A DNA stretch of 8,463 nt from Bacillota bacterium (GTDB lineage: Bacteria > Bacillota > Dethiobacteria > SKNC01): contig SKLX01000082.1 of NCBI GenBank assembly GCA_007121375.1, positions 1 through 8,463 of the forward strand. The letters run 5' to 3'. Made by a program: the position numbers and the translations under genes. Of the stretch, positions 1 to 5,798 are shown piece by piece. Within the stretch, counting starts at the first letter, position 1. Each line of letters opens with the position of its first letter. The notes beneath the pieces were generated by a model. It was given only the letters and a program-made list of their open reading frames with translations, searched no databases and was not told where the DNA came from.

Positions 1-735
1 GAAATAGGGGAACCTACCACTTTGAGTGAATTAAGTGAAAAGGCAAATTTAAATATCAGCACTGTCCACCGTTTGCTTCATACTTTAATGGCTAACCATT
101 TTGTTGAGCAGGATTTAAACAGCGGTAAATACCGCCTGGGCTTAAGGTTATTTGAAATAGGCAGTAAGGCCCTTTACAGCCTGGATATCCGGCAGGTAGC
201 CAAACCCCACCTCCAGAAGATGGTTCATCAATGTAACGAAACAGCCAATATGGCTATACTGGATAAGGGAGAAGTAGTTTACATTGAGCAGGTGGAATCC
301 CAAAACACAATTAAAATGTTTGCCCGGATAGGAAGCAGGGGGCCTGCCCACTGCACTGCTGCCGGGAAAGCTCTCCTGGCATATCAGGAGATGCCGGAAC
401 TGGAACGTATATTAAGCAACAAGGGCCTTCCCAGGTTCACAGAAAATACCATAACCGATCCTGAAAAGTTGAAGGAGGAACTGGGTAAGATCCGGGAGCA
501 GGGGTATTCCCTGGACCTGGAGGAGATGGATGAAGGGGTTAATTGTATAGCTGCCCCCATTATGAATCATGAAGGGAAAGTTATTGCTGCGGTAAGTATT
601 TCCGGCCTCGCTTCTCGAATGCATCGGAAGGTCCTGGAAGAAATATACAGGGAATATTTAAAAGAGGCAGCCCATAGAATATCTCAGGATTTAGGTTACA
701 AAAAATCTTTGTCACCTAAGGAAATACTTTTTTAA
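1..735 (+). CDS. IclR-family transcriptional regulator, 5' end missing
   Basis: This is a DNA-binding transcriptional regulator that is open at the left edge: codon 1 of the window (GAA) is in frame and no stop precedes the TTG at 22. That TTG is an internal Leu, because the family's winged helix-turn-helix begins upstream of it. In the 244 visible residues, the HTH is at about 8-40 (LSELSEKANLNISTVHRLL, then wing residues GKYRLGLRL). The IclR effector-binding domain follows, with the hallmark GPAHCTAAGKALLAY near residue 115 and the late GVNCIAAPI and AAVSISG segments. Family proteins are about 250-260 residues, so only a short N-terminal piece is missing. IclR proteins are usually dimeric repressors or activators of catabolic genes that respond to small carboxylates or sugar acids. 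The effector and targets cannot be told here, since the genes it would normally border lie outside the window. The downstream gene starts 41 bases later and could be co-transcribed. Confidence 0.93.
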   Translation, partial: EIGEPTTLSELSEKANLNISTVHRLLHTLMANHFVEQDLNSGKYRLGLRLFEIGSKALYSLDIRQVAKPHLQKMVHQCNETANMAILDKGEVVYIEQVESQNTIKMFARIGSRGPAHCTAAGKALLAYQEMPELERILSNKGLPRFTENTITDPEKLKEELGKIREQGYSLDLEEMDEGVNCIAAPIMNHEGKVIAAVSISGLASRMHRKVLEEIYREYLKEAAHRISQDLGYKKSLSPKEILF

Positions 736-776
736 TAAATATTAACCAGGCTATCCTTTTTACAGGAGAGATTTAG

Positions 777-1298
777 GTGGAACTATTAATTGGATATTTT
801 GTAGTTTTTGCTGCCAGGGCCCTGGATATATCCCTGGCAACGGTAAGGATTTTAATGATTTTGCATGGGCAGCGCAAGTACGCGGCATTCATAGGCTTTT
901 TTGAATCCTTAATTTTTATTGCCGTTTTAACCTACGTGATACAGGGACTGAGCGATATTCCCAGCTTTATTTTTTATGCCCTGGGATTTGCTACAGGCAA
1001 TTATGTGGGGATTTTTGTGGAAGAAAAGGTGGCCATCGGTTGTGTCACGGTTCAGGTTATTTCGAAAAAAGACCCGGACTTATTAGTTTCCCAAATACGC
1101 CAGAAGGGTTTTGGGGTAACGGTAATAGAAGGTTACGGAAGGGAAGGAATCAGGAAGATACTTCATGTCCTTTTAAGGAGAAAGGACTTAAGGACCCTCA
1201 TGGAGCTCATTGAAGAAGTTGACGAAAAGGCTTTTATAACCATACTGGATACAAAAAAGATTATGGGAGGATATTTTTCTCAAATCAAATATAAGTGA
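777..1298 (+). CDS. UPF0316 membrane protein (DUF5698 + DUF2179), YebE-like
   Basis: This 173-residue protein belongs to the uncharacterised UPF0316 family (B. subtilis YebE type). The N-terminal half is hydrophobic, with about three membrane segments at residues 3-25, 36-56 and 62-82; it carries the family-like pattern RALDISLATVRIL and later FATGNYVGIFVEEKVAIG (DUF5698-like). The soluble C-terminal part, about 95-170, matches DUF2179 in layout: a beta-strand region with GFGVTVIEGYGREG, then KILHVLLRRKDLRTLMELI and KAFITILD. The start is GTG at 777, preceded by AGGAGAG at 764-770 with a 6-base spacer. No ATG in frame gives a better fit. The length is normal for the family. The molecular function is unknown; the DUF2179 module is also found in YitT-type membrane proteins, so a ligand-sensing role is possible but inferred. 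It lies 41 bases after the IclR gene and 88 bases before murI. I see no terminator on either side, so it may be transcribed with either neighbour. Confidence 0.9.
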   Translation: MELLIGYFVVFAARALDISLATVRILMILHGQRKYAAFIGFFESLIFIAVLTYVIQGLSDIPSFIFYALGFATGNYVGIFVEEKVAIGCVTVQVISKKDPDLLVSQIRQKGFGVTVIEGYGREGIRKILHVLLRRKDLRTLMELIEEVDEKAFITILDTKKIMGGYFSQIKYK

Positions 1299-1340
1299 GC
1301 AGGTAAGGGAGAAAATTTAAGGTTGGATAATATGATTATA

Positions 1341-1346
1341 TATAAT
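1341..1346 (+). promoter_or_regulatory. candidate -10 box upstream of murI
   Basis: A perfect TATAAT lies in the 88-base gap before the glutamate racemase gene, 40 bases ahead of its ATG. No good -35 hexamer lies at 16-18 bases: TTGGAT at 1323 is only 12 bases away. The region is AT-rich, so a chance match is possible. Confidence 0.3.
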
Positions 1347-1386
1347 ATGTTCAGATGATAAAGATAAAGGTTAGTGGAGTGAGATT

Positions 1387-2199
1387 ATGGATTCGTTAAA
1401 GTCTATTGACCTACTGGACTCAGGGGTTGGCGGCTTAACCGTAGTTAAGGAAATATTTAAGCAGCTTCCCAATGAAAGAATCGTTTACTTTGGTGATACG
1501 GCTCGAATGCCTTATGGGCCAAGGCCCCATCACGAGGTCAGGAAGTTTGCCCTGCAGATTTTGGAGTTTTTAAAAACCCAGGATATAAAAATTGTTATTG
1601 TGGCCTGCAATTCCGCCAGTGCGGCGGGTTTGTCTTTTACCCGGGAAAATTCGGTGCTTCCTGTTATTGGGGTAATAGAACCTGGAGTAAGGGCTGCTTT
1701 GGCTCATACTAAAAATAAAAGGGTAGGAGTTATAGGCACCACCGGCACAATTAACAGCAGGGCTTATGATAAAGTAATTAAAGAACTGGACCCGGAAGTA
1801 GAGGTTTTCAGCCAGCCCTGCCCCCTCTTTGTTTTGATAGTGGAAAATAACCTGGTAAATACCCCGGAAGCCATTAAGGTGGCGGAGGAGTACTTAAGAC
1901 CTTTGAAAGAGGCAGAAGTTGATGCATTGATTATGGGGTGTACCCACTATCCCTTAATGGAAGAAGTAATTCAAAGGGTGATGGGGCCGGAAGTCAGGCT
2001 TATCAGTTCTGCGGAGGAAACTGCCCGGGAGGCCAAGGATATACTGGACAGAAAAAAACTACTTAACCACGATGTAAAGATTTCAGCTCATCACAGGTTT
2101 TTTGTCAGCGCTTCTCCTTCTACCTTTGTAGAGATAGGGGAGAAATTAATAAACCAAAGGGTTAAAGCCTACCAGGTTCTTTTGCCTGATATTACTTAA
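1387..2199 (+). CDS. murI: glutamate racemase
   Basis: This cytoplasmic enzyme interconverts L- and D-glutamate without a cofactor, supplying D-Glu for peptidoglycan precursors (used by MurD). At 270 residues it has the family's normal length. Both catalytic cysteines are present: Cys74 in VACNSASA and Cys185 in GCTHYPL, with His187 next to the second. The N-terminal DSGVGGLTV loop contains the conserved Asp11-Ser12, followed by YFGDTARMPYGPR (about 34-46), VIEPG (about 97) and VGVIGTTGT (about 113-121). The N-terminus reads SIDLLDSG rather than the common IGVFDSG, a mild variation. The start is ATG at 1387, with a GGAG-type ribosome site at 1376-1379 and a 7-base spacer. A strong terminator follows 27 bases after the stop, so murI ends its transcription unit. 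In B. subtilis the orthologous racE lies upstream of gerM and rph, as here. Aspartate racemase is a more distant relative, but the overall motif set favours MurI. Confidence 0.97.
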   Translation: MDSLKSIDLLDSGVGGLTVVKEIFKQLPNERIVYFGDTARMPYGPRPHHEVRKFALQILEFLKTQDIKIVIVACNSASAAGLSFTRENSVLPVIGVIEPGVRAALAHTKNKRVGVIGTTGTINSRAYDKVIKELDPEVEVFSQPCPLFVLIVENNLVNTPEAIKVAEEYLRPLKEAEVDALIMGCTHYPLMEEVIQRVMGPEVRLISSAEETAREAKDILDRKKLLNHDVKISAHHRFFVSASPSTFVEIGEKLINQRVKAYQVLLPDIT

Positions 2200-2226
2200 T
2201 TAAGATTAAATATAAATTTTTTAAGG

Positions 2227-2263
2227 CCTGGCATAAATTTTTAAATTTATGCCAGGTTTTTTT
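2227..2263 (+). terminator. intrinsic terminator after murI
   Basis: There is a perfect 14-bp inverted repeat, CCTGGCATAAATTT (2227-2240) against AAATTTATGCCAGG (2243-2256), followed by seven T residues (2257-2263). The innermost A/T pairs probably open to form the loop. It separates murI from the GerMN gene. Confidence 0.95.
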
Positions 2264-2269
2264 GTTTTA

Positions 2270-2299
2270 TTGGAATTATTTTCTTATAGATTGTATATA
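2270..2299 (+). promoter_or_regulatory. weak candidate sigma-A-like promoter for the GerMN gene
   Basis: TTGGAA (2270-2275) and TATATA (2294-2299) are separated by 18 bases, each matching four of six consensus positions. They lie between the murI terminator and the GerMN gene, where a promoter is needed. GerM genes in Bacillus are read by a sporulation sigma factor, but I could not find a convincing match to such a site here. Confidence 0.3.
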
Positions 2300-2329
2300 T
2301 ATACATTAAAAGCTTAAGGAGGTGTTTTG

Positions 2330-3346
2330 ATGTATGTGATAAGAAAAGGAAAAGTATTATGGATTTTGATGATTATTTTTGTTTTTGCCCTTAGCCTTTG
2401 GGGTGGCTGTGGATTGGTGGAGCAGTTCATGCCGGAAGAAGATGAAGAATTCACAGAAGAATATGAAGAAGAACCTGAAGAAGATGACTATCGAGATACA
2501 GTTTTTTATTACCATTATGGTAATGATTACCTGGTACCGGTGGAATTCAGTATTCCCTGGACCGAAGGTATAGCCAGGTCTGCTCTTAACTGGATAACAA
2601 GCAGTTCCAAAACAGACCCTCTATTACAGGAAAAGGGATTGAAAGCCCCCCTGCCCTCAGGGACAGAAATAAGGGGATTAACCATCCGGGAAGGCCTGGC
2701 GAGTATTGACCTTAACCAGGAGTTTTTAAATGTTTCCGAAGGACTGGAGAGAATAGTACTGGATGCCCTGATCTACACCCTGACGGAATTTGCTTCCGTC
2801 GATAAGGTAGAGATAATGGTGGAAGGAGAATACCTGGAGGAGTTCCCCCCGGGAAATCACTTAAACCAGCCTTTAGATAGAAGCAGAAGCCTTAACCTGG
2901 AAATATCTGAAGAGGTCGAGAATCTCCAGGATACTTCCCAGGTGGTTGTTTATTTTTGCGGATGGGGAGAAGGGGATTTGACTTATATAGTGCCAGTAAC
3001 CAGGGTGATTCCTGCTACTTCTAACCTGATAGAGGTAGCCCTTAAGGAGCTGCTGAAGGGACCTCGGCCTGATACAGAATTGTTTTCTGACCTGAATCCC
3101 CAGACGGAGGTAAATAGTATTACCCTGGAGGAGGGGGTGGCCACGGTAGACTTTAGCAAGGATTTTCTAATCTATGATGGGGGAGTAAAGGGAGAGGAAA
3201 ATATTATTAAACAGGTGGTTTTAACCCTTACCCGGTTTCCCGAGATTAATGAAGTTCGCATACTGGTGGAAGGAGCGGAGCCAGACCTGGTCCAGGGACA
3301 GCCCTTAAAGGAACCTGATAAAATAAATGTGCTGAATGAATTATAG
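2330..3346 (+). CDS. GerM-like lipoprotein with two GerMN domains
   Basis: This is a predicted exported, membrane-anchored protein of 338 residues. ATG at 2330 is preferred over the adjoining TTG at 2327 because AGGAGG (2317-2322) is then 7 bases away instead of 4. A lipoprotein-type signal peptide is visible: positive charges (Arg5, Lys6, Lys8), a hydrophobic stretch at about 9-24, then WGGC with Cys27 as the likely lipidated residue. Trp at -3 makes the lipobox atypical. A strongly acidic, Glu-rich linker (about 36-53) follows. Two GerMN domains come next, about 57-183 and 204-325, recognisable by paired motifs such as IREGLASIDLNQEFL (about 119-133) and LEEGVATVDFSKDFL (about 266-280). In Bacillus, GerM is needed for sporulation and germination and stabilises the SpoIIIA-SpoIIQ complex; GerMN domains also occur in surface lipoproteins of non-sporulating bacteria. 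The position between murI and rph matches B. subtilis gerM. The name is therefore likely by synteny, but the role is inferred. Confidence 0.88.
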   Translation: MYVIRKGKVLWILMIIFVFALSLWGGCGLVEQFMPEEDEEFTEEYEEEPEEDDYRDTVFYYHYGNDYLVPVEFSIPWTEGIARSALNWITSSSKTDPLLQEKGLKAPLPSGTEIRGLTIREGLASIDLNQEFLNVSEGLERIVLDALIYTLTEFASVDKVEIMVEGEYLEEFPPGNHLNQPLDRSRSLNLEISEEVENLQDTSQVVVYFCGWGEGDLTYIVPVTRVIPATSNLIEVALKELLKGPRPDTELFSDLNPQTEVNSITLEEGVATVDFSKDFLIYDGGVKGEENIIKQVVLTLTRFPEINEVRILVEGAEPDLVQGQPLKEPDKINVLNEL

Positions 3347-3373
3347 GGAGGCTAAAGCCTCCTTTTTGTTTTT
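3345..3373 (+). terminator. intrinsic terminator after the GerMN gene
   Basis: The stem GGAGGC (3347-3352) / GCCTCC (3357-3362) with a TAAA loop can be extended by one G-T and one A-T pair. It is followed by TTTTTGTTTTT. It begins inside the TAG stop codon of the GerMN gene, so translation to the end may compete with folding. Confidence 0.85.
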
Positions 3374-3404
3374 ATAAAAGGGTGTAGGATTTTTCCCGGT
3401 AGTT

Positions 3405-3413
3405 TGGTAAAAT
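3405..3413 (+). promoter_or_regulatory. candidate extended -10 promoter for the rph operon
   Basis: TGGTAAAAT fits the extended -10 form TGnTATAAT with one mismatch. It lies 43 bases ahead of the rph ATG and downstream of the GerMN terminator, where the operon needs a promoter. No clear -35 hexamer is seen. Confidence 0.35.
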
Positions 3414-3456
3414 ATATAAACAGGGACAAATTAAATGAATGTTGATGGAGGATAAA

Positions 3457-4194
3457 ATGAGGAAGAACAGTAGAGAATTAAATGAAATGAGAAAGGTGAA
3501 AATCACTCGACCTTATACAAAATTTCCTGAAGGGTCTGTCTTATTTGAAATGGGAGATACCCGGGTAATATGCAGTGCGACGGTAGAAGAAAAGGTTCCC
3601 CACTTTATGAAGGGTGAGAAAAAGGGGTGGATTACGGCAGAGTATTCCATGCTCCCCCGGGCTACTGAAGTCCGTAAGGTTAGAGAGGCGGCCAAGGGAA
3701 GGTTGGAAGGTCGTACATATGAGATACAAAGGCTAATTGGAAGGGCCTTAAGGTCTGTTATTGACCTGGACTGCCTGGGAGAGAGGACTGTATGGATAGA
3801 TTGTGATGTAATCCAGGCCGACGGAGGGACAAGAACTGCTTCTATAACGGGAGGATACATAGCCCTGGTTGACGCTTTATATAAGCTCCTTAAAGAAAAC
3901 CGTATAACCCGATTCCCCATTAAAGATTTTTTGGCTGCCGTCAGTGTAGGCATTGTGGATGCCCGGGAACTTTTAGACCTGGATTTTGATGAGGATTTCA
4001 CAGCTCAGGTAGATATGAACCTGGTTATGACCGGGGAAGGAAACCTGGTAGAGATACAGGGTACGGCAGAAGGTGAACCCTTTTCCCAGGAAATGATGTT
4101 GAACCTTTTACTCCTGGGGCAGGAGGGGATTAAAGATCTTGTCCAGTTTCAAAAGGAAAACCTGGGCCCTGCAGTTCCCTTGATTGGGGGTTAA
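3457..4194 (+). CDS. rph: ribonuclease PH
   Basis: This is a phosphate-dependent 3'-to-5' exoribonuclease that trims tRNA precursors at the 3' end; the family works as a hexameric ring in the cytoplasm. I chose ATG at 3457 because GGAGG (3447-3451) sits 5 bases before it. An upstream ATG at 3439 would add six residues and lacks a ribosome site. The resulting 245 residues match the family length. Diagnostic stretches are KITRPYTKFPEGSVLFEMGDT (about 15-35, abridged in meaning to the N-terminal core), GWITAEYSMLPRAT (57-70), GRLEGRTYEIQRLIGRALR with the phosphate-binding Arg86, ADGGTRTASITGG (121-133) with Thr125-Arg126, and DLDFDEDFTAQVDMN, whose acidic residues Asp180 and Asp186 fit the metal/catalytic positions. 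The usual N-terminal RxDGR is RKNSR here, a small deviation. It is the first gene of a tight operon: rdgB starts 4 bases after its stop. Encoded CCA ends on all five tRNAs nearby are consistent with a need for such trimming. Confidence 0.97.
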   Translation: MRKNSRELNEMRKVKITRPYTKFPEGSVLFEMGDTRVICSATVEEKVPHFMKGEKKGWITAEYSMLPRATEVRKVREAAKGRLEGRTYEIQRLIGRALRSVIDLDCLGERTVWIDCDVIQADGGTRTASITGGYIALVDALYKLLKENRITRFPIKDFLAAVSVGIVDARELLDLDFDEDFTAQVDMNLVMTGEGNLVEIQGTAEGEPFSQEMMLNLLLLGQEGIKDLVQFQKENLGPAVPLIGG

Positions 4195-4198
4195 AGAG

Positions 4199-4801
4199 AT
4201 GGTTACCCTGGTAATAGCAACACATAATAAAGGGAAGGTTAAAGAGTTCAGGGAAATGCTGGAGGACTGTCCTGTTGAAGTAAAATCTCTTCTGGACTAT
4301 CCCCAATGCCCGGAAGTAGTGGAGGATGGTAACAGTTTTGAAGAAAACGCTGTTAAGAAGGCAGAAACCATAAAGGAATACACGGGAGAAATGGTTCTGG
4401 CTGATGATTCGGGCCTGGAAGTAGATTATTTGGAGGGTAAGCCGGGAATATACTCAGCCCGTTTTGCTGGCGAGGGTGCCAGAGATGAAGATAATAATAA
4501 AAAGCTCCTGGAACTGTTAAAGGGGGTACCTCCGGAAAAGAGAGGGGCCCAGTTTACCTGTGTAATAGCTATTGCCGCCCCTGGTAGGGAAACGGTTACC
4601 GTTAAAGGTGTTTGCCGGGGCATTATTGGGGATGCCCCCCGGGGAGAAGTGGGATTTGGATATGATCCCCTTTTCTTGGTGACTGAACACAAAAAAACCT
4701 TTTCTGAGCTGGAGCCAGAAATTAAAAACAGTATAAGCCACCGGGGAAAGGCCATGGAAAAGGCGGCGGCGGTTTTACGGGAACTTTTACAAAGGAGGTA
4801 G
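4199..4801 (+). CDS. rdgB: XTP/dITP pyrophosphatase (non-canonical purine NTP pyrophosphatase, RdgB/HAM1)
   Basis: This enzyme hydrolyses dITP, ITP and XTP to the monophosphate and pyrophosphate, keeping deaminated purines out of DNA and RNA. ATG at 4199 gives 200 residues and the classic N-terminus MVTLVIATHNKGKVKEF. A TTG at 4184 is in frame but would add five non-family residues; the G-rich run at 4186-4190 can serve as a ribosome site for the ATG. Family motifs in order are THNKGK (8-13), SFEENAVKKA (about 46-55), LADDSGLEVD (67-76), KPGIYSARFAG (81-91), FGYDP (153-157) and the C-terminal SHRGKA (180-185). The acidic pair Asp69-Asp70 includes the expected catalytic/metal residue. The gene lies 4 bases after rph and overlaps the ribosome binding site of the next gene, implying translational coupling. 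This matches B. subtilis ysnA after rph. Confidence 0.97.
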   Translation: MVTLVIATHNKGKVKEFREMLEDCPVEVKSLLDYPQCPEVVEDGNSFEENAVKKAETIKEYTGEMVLADDSGLEVDYLEGKPGIYSARFAGEGARDEDNNKKLLELLKGVPPEKRGAQFTCVIAIAAPGRETVTVKGVCRGIIGDAPRGEVGFGYDPLFLVTEHKKTFSELEPEIKNSISHRGKAMEKAAAVLRELLQRR

Positions 4802-4809
4802 TTAACATT
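4791..4809 (+). promoter_or_regulatory. ribosome binding site deciding an ATT start
   Basis: AAAGGAGG (4791-4798) overlaps the last codons of rdgB. It is followed at 8 bases by ATT (4807-4809), the first codon of the reading frame that keeps the complete MIIGVLSDTHGN-like N-terminus of the phosphodiesterase. No conventional initiation codon is available at a suitable distance in this frame. Confidence 0.7.
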
Positions 4810-5283
4810 ATTATAGGTGTCCTGAGTGATACCCACGGTAATGTGGTAATTGGAGAAAGAATTATAAGAAAAATTGATAATATGGAGCTCCTGCTCCATG
4901 CCGGGGACTTTATAAAAGATGCCGAAAAACTGGAAGAAAGGCTTAACATAAAAGTGGAAGCTGTGGTAGGAAACTGCGATTATCCCCGGACTTCTCCTGA
5001 GGAGCGTATTATAGAGGTGGACAGCTGTCGTATTTACATGACCCACGGTCACATATTTGAACCCCATGATTTTTTTAATGCCATAATTAAAAGGAGCAAA
5101 GAAAAGGGAGCTAACCTGGTGGTTTTTGGGCATACTCACCTGGCTACCAGTTTTGAAGAAGAGGGAATATTTTTTTTAAACCCGGGTAGTATAAGTATGC
5201 CCAGAATGAAAGGGCCTACTTATGGCATCATTGAAATAAATGAGGGGAAAATCAATACTGAGATATTACCCTATAAAGATTAA
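4807..5283 (+). CDS. MJ0936/YfcE-type metallophosphodiesterase, probable ATT start
   Basis: This is a calcineurin-like phosphodiesterase of the small MJ0936/YfcE/YsnB family, with a two-metal active site. With the start taken at ATT 4807 it has 158 residues, the usual length. Metal ligands in order are Asp8 and His10 (SDTHGN), Asp34 (HAGD), Asn56 (GNCD), His80 (THGH), and His109 and His111 (GHTH), with a closing NPGS. The first standard start codon in frame is GTG at 4843, which would remove the SDTHGN metal site and the first beta strand. Between the preceding in-frame stop (4723-4725) and 4843 there is no ATG, GTG or TTG. A strong AAAGGAGG (4791-4798) lies 8 bases before the ATT. ATT at 4810 or CTG at 4822 are weaker alternatives. 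It is the third gene of the rph operon, 5 bases after the rdgB stop, as ysnB is in B. subtilis. Relatives cleave bis-p-nitrophenyl phosphate in vitro; the natural substrate is unknown. Confidence 0.93.
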   Translation: MIIGVLSDTHGNVVIGERIIRKIDNMELLLHAGDFIKDAEKLEERLNIKVEAVVGNCDYPRTSPEERIIEVDSCRIYMTHGHIFEPHDFFNAIIKRSKEKGANLVVFGHTHLATSFEEEGIFFLNPGSISMPRMKGPTYGIIEINEGKINTEILPYKD

Positions 5284-5296
5284 CAGAGGCTGGAAT

Positions 5297-5338
5297 AAAC
5301 CCATATATGTTTTACAAACTTTTACAAACTGGGTTTTT
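5297..5338 (+). terminator. possible weak terminator after the rph operon
   Basis: AAACCCA (5297-5303) can pair with TGGGTTT (5330-5336), followed by two more T residues. The 26-base loop is long and contains the first two TTTACAAAC copies. No better terminator is seen after the operon, so this is only a candidate. Confidence 0.25.
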
Positions 5339-5411
5339 GCAAACTGTTGTATAATTCATTACAATATGTTAAAATAAACAATGCAACCAGGACTTATAAA
5401 CCTTTATAAAC
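5311..5411 (+). repeat. five copies of a TTTRYAAAC-like motif
   Basis: The gap between the phosphodiesterase gene and tRNA-Pro holds TTTACAAAC at 5311-5319 and 5321-5329 (a perfect 10-bp tandem including the following T), TTTGCAAAC at 5336-5344, CTTATAAAC at 5393-5401 and TTTATAAAC at 5403-5411. The copies share one orientation, and both pairs have a 10-bp period, about one helical turn. A TATAAT (5350-5355) lies between the two groups. The function is unknown; a cooperative protein-binding array is one reading. Confidence 0.6.
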
Positions 5412-5483
5412 GCCCTTGTCCCTCCGGGTAAGGTTACAATTAAAACTATTTAATTATTTAATAATAAAGATACTAAAATATAT

Positions 5484-5512
5484 TTGACGAAAGAAGAATT
5501 ATAAGTTATAAT
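5484..5512 (+). promoter_or_regulatory. sigma-A promoter of the tRNA-Pro/Gly operon
   Basis: TTGACG (5484-5489) and a perfect TATAAT (5507-5512) are spaced by 17 bases, placing transcription start near 5519, just ahead of the tRNA-Pro gene at 5527. The match and position are as expected for a strong stable-RNA promoter. Confidence 0.88.
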
Positions 5513-5516
5513 TCTT
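5494..5516 (+). repeat. 23-bp palindrome over the tRNA promoter
   Basis: There is a perfect inverted repeat with 11-base arms AAGAATTATAA (5494-5504) and TTATAATTCTT (5506-5516) around a single G (5505). It fills most of the promoter spacer and covers the whole -10 box. It could be an operator; the arms resemble Fur/PerR-like AT-rich arms only loosely and in the opposite order. A chance palindrome in AT-rich DNA is possible. Confidence 0.6.
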
Positions 5517-5526
5517 ATTGCTTGCC

Positions 5527-5603
<77 letters not shown>

Positions 5604-5606
5604 TGT

Positions 5607-5680
5607 GCGGGTGTAGCTCAGTGGTAGAGCCCTGGCCTTCCAAGCCAGTCGCGTGGGTTCGATTCCCATCACCCGCTCCA
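5607..5680 (+). tRNA. tRNA-Gly (UCC)
   Basis: This 74-base cloverleaf begins 3 bases after tRNA-Pro. The acceptor stem is GCGGGTG / CACCCGC, followed by discriminator T and an encoded CCA. The anticodon arm CTGGC-CTTCCAA-GCCAG gives TCC at 5639-5641, reading GGA and GGG. The T arm has GGTTCGATTCC. Confidence 0.97.
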
Positions 5681-5701
5681 TTTTTATTTCAGGGTATTTT
5701 T

Positions 5702-5730
5702 CCCTCCGAATAAAGAAGGAGGGTTTTTTT
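5702..5730 (+). terminator. intrinsic terminator of the tRNA-Pro/Gly operon
   Basis: CCCTCC (5702-5707) pairs with GGAGGG (5718-5723), followed by seven T residues (5724-5730). The loop is 10 bases. It lies 21 bases after the tRNA-Gly CCA. Confidence 0.9.
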
Positions 5731-5798
5731 AATGGTAAAATTGACAGAAAGCCCCGTAGGAAAGCTTTTCAGTTACAGTAGTACAAAAGGAGACACGG

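Noticed and set aside
22..24. TTG at 22 as the start of the IclR gene
   Set aside because: The frame is open to base 1, and the residues before it (EIGEPTT) continue the expected helix-turn-helix approach. A start here would cut into the DNA-binding domain.
3513..4001. 162-codon minus-strand open frame opposite rph
   Set aside because: It lies wholly opposite a well-supported RNase PH gene, has a Ser-rich low-information translation, and matches no family I know.
4426..5139. 237-codon minus-strand open frame opposite rdgB and the phosphodiesterase gene
   Set aside because: It spans two convincing plus-strand genes, has no recognisable domain, and looks like a codon-bias shadow.
5311..5330. 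Tandem TTTACAAACT as the start of a CRISPR array
   Set aside because: Units are 10 bp with no spacers of constant length, and no cas genes are present.
5348..5375. Second promoter in the 5340-5380 region using TTGTAT and TAAAAT
   Set aside because: The -35 match is poor and the region is AT-rich. Only the TATAAT at 5350 is notable, and it lacks a -35 box at the right distance.
5414..5433. Small hairpin CCTT-CCC / GGG-AAGG in the intergenic region as a riboswitch or T-box element
   Set aside because: The stem is short and bulged, and no T-box, specifier loop or other conserved leader motif is present. It is also upstream of tRNA genes, not an amino-acid gene.
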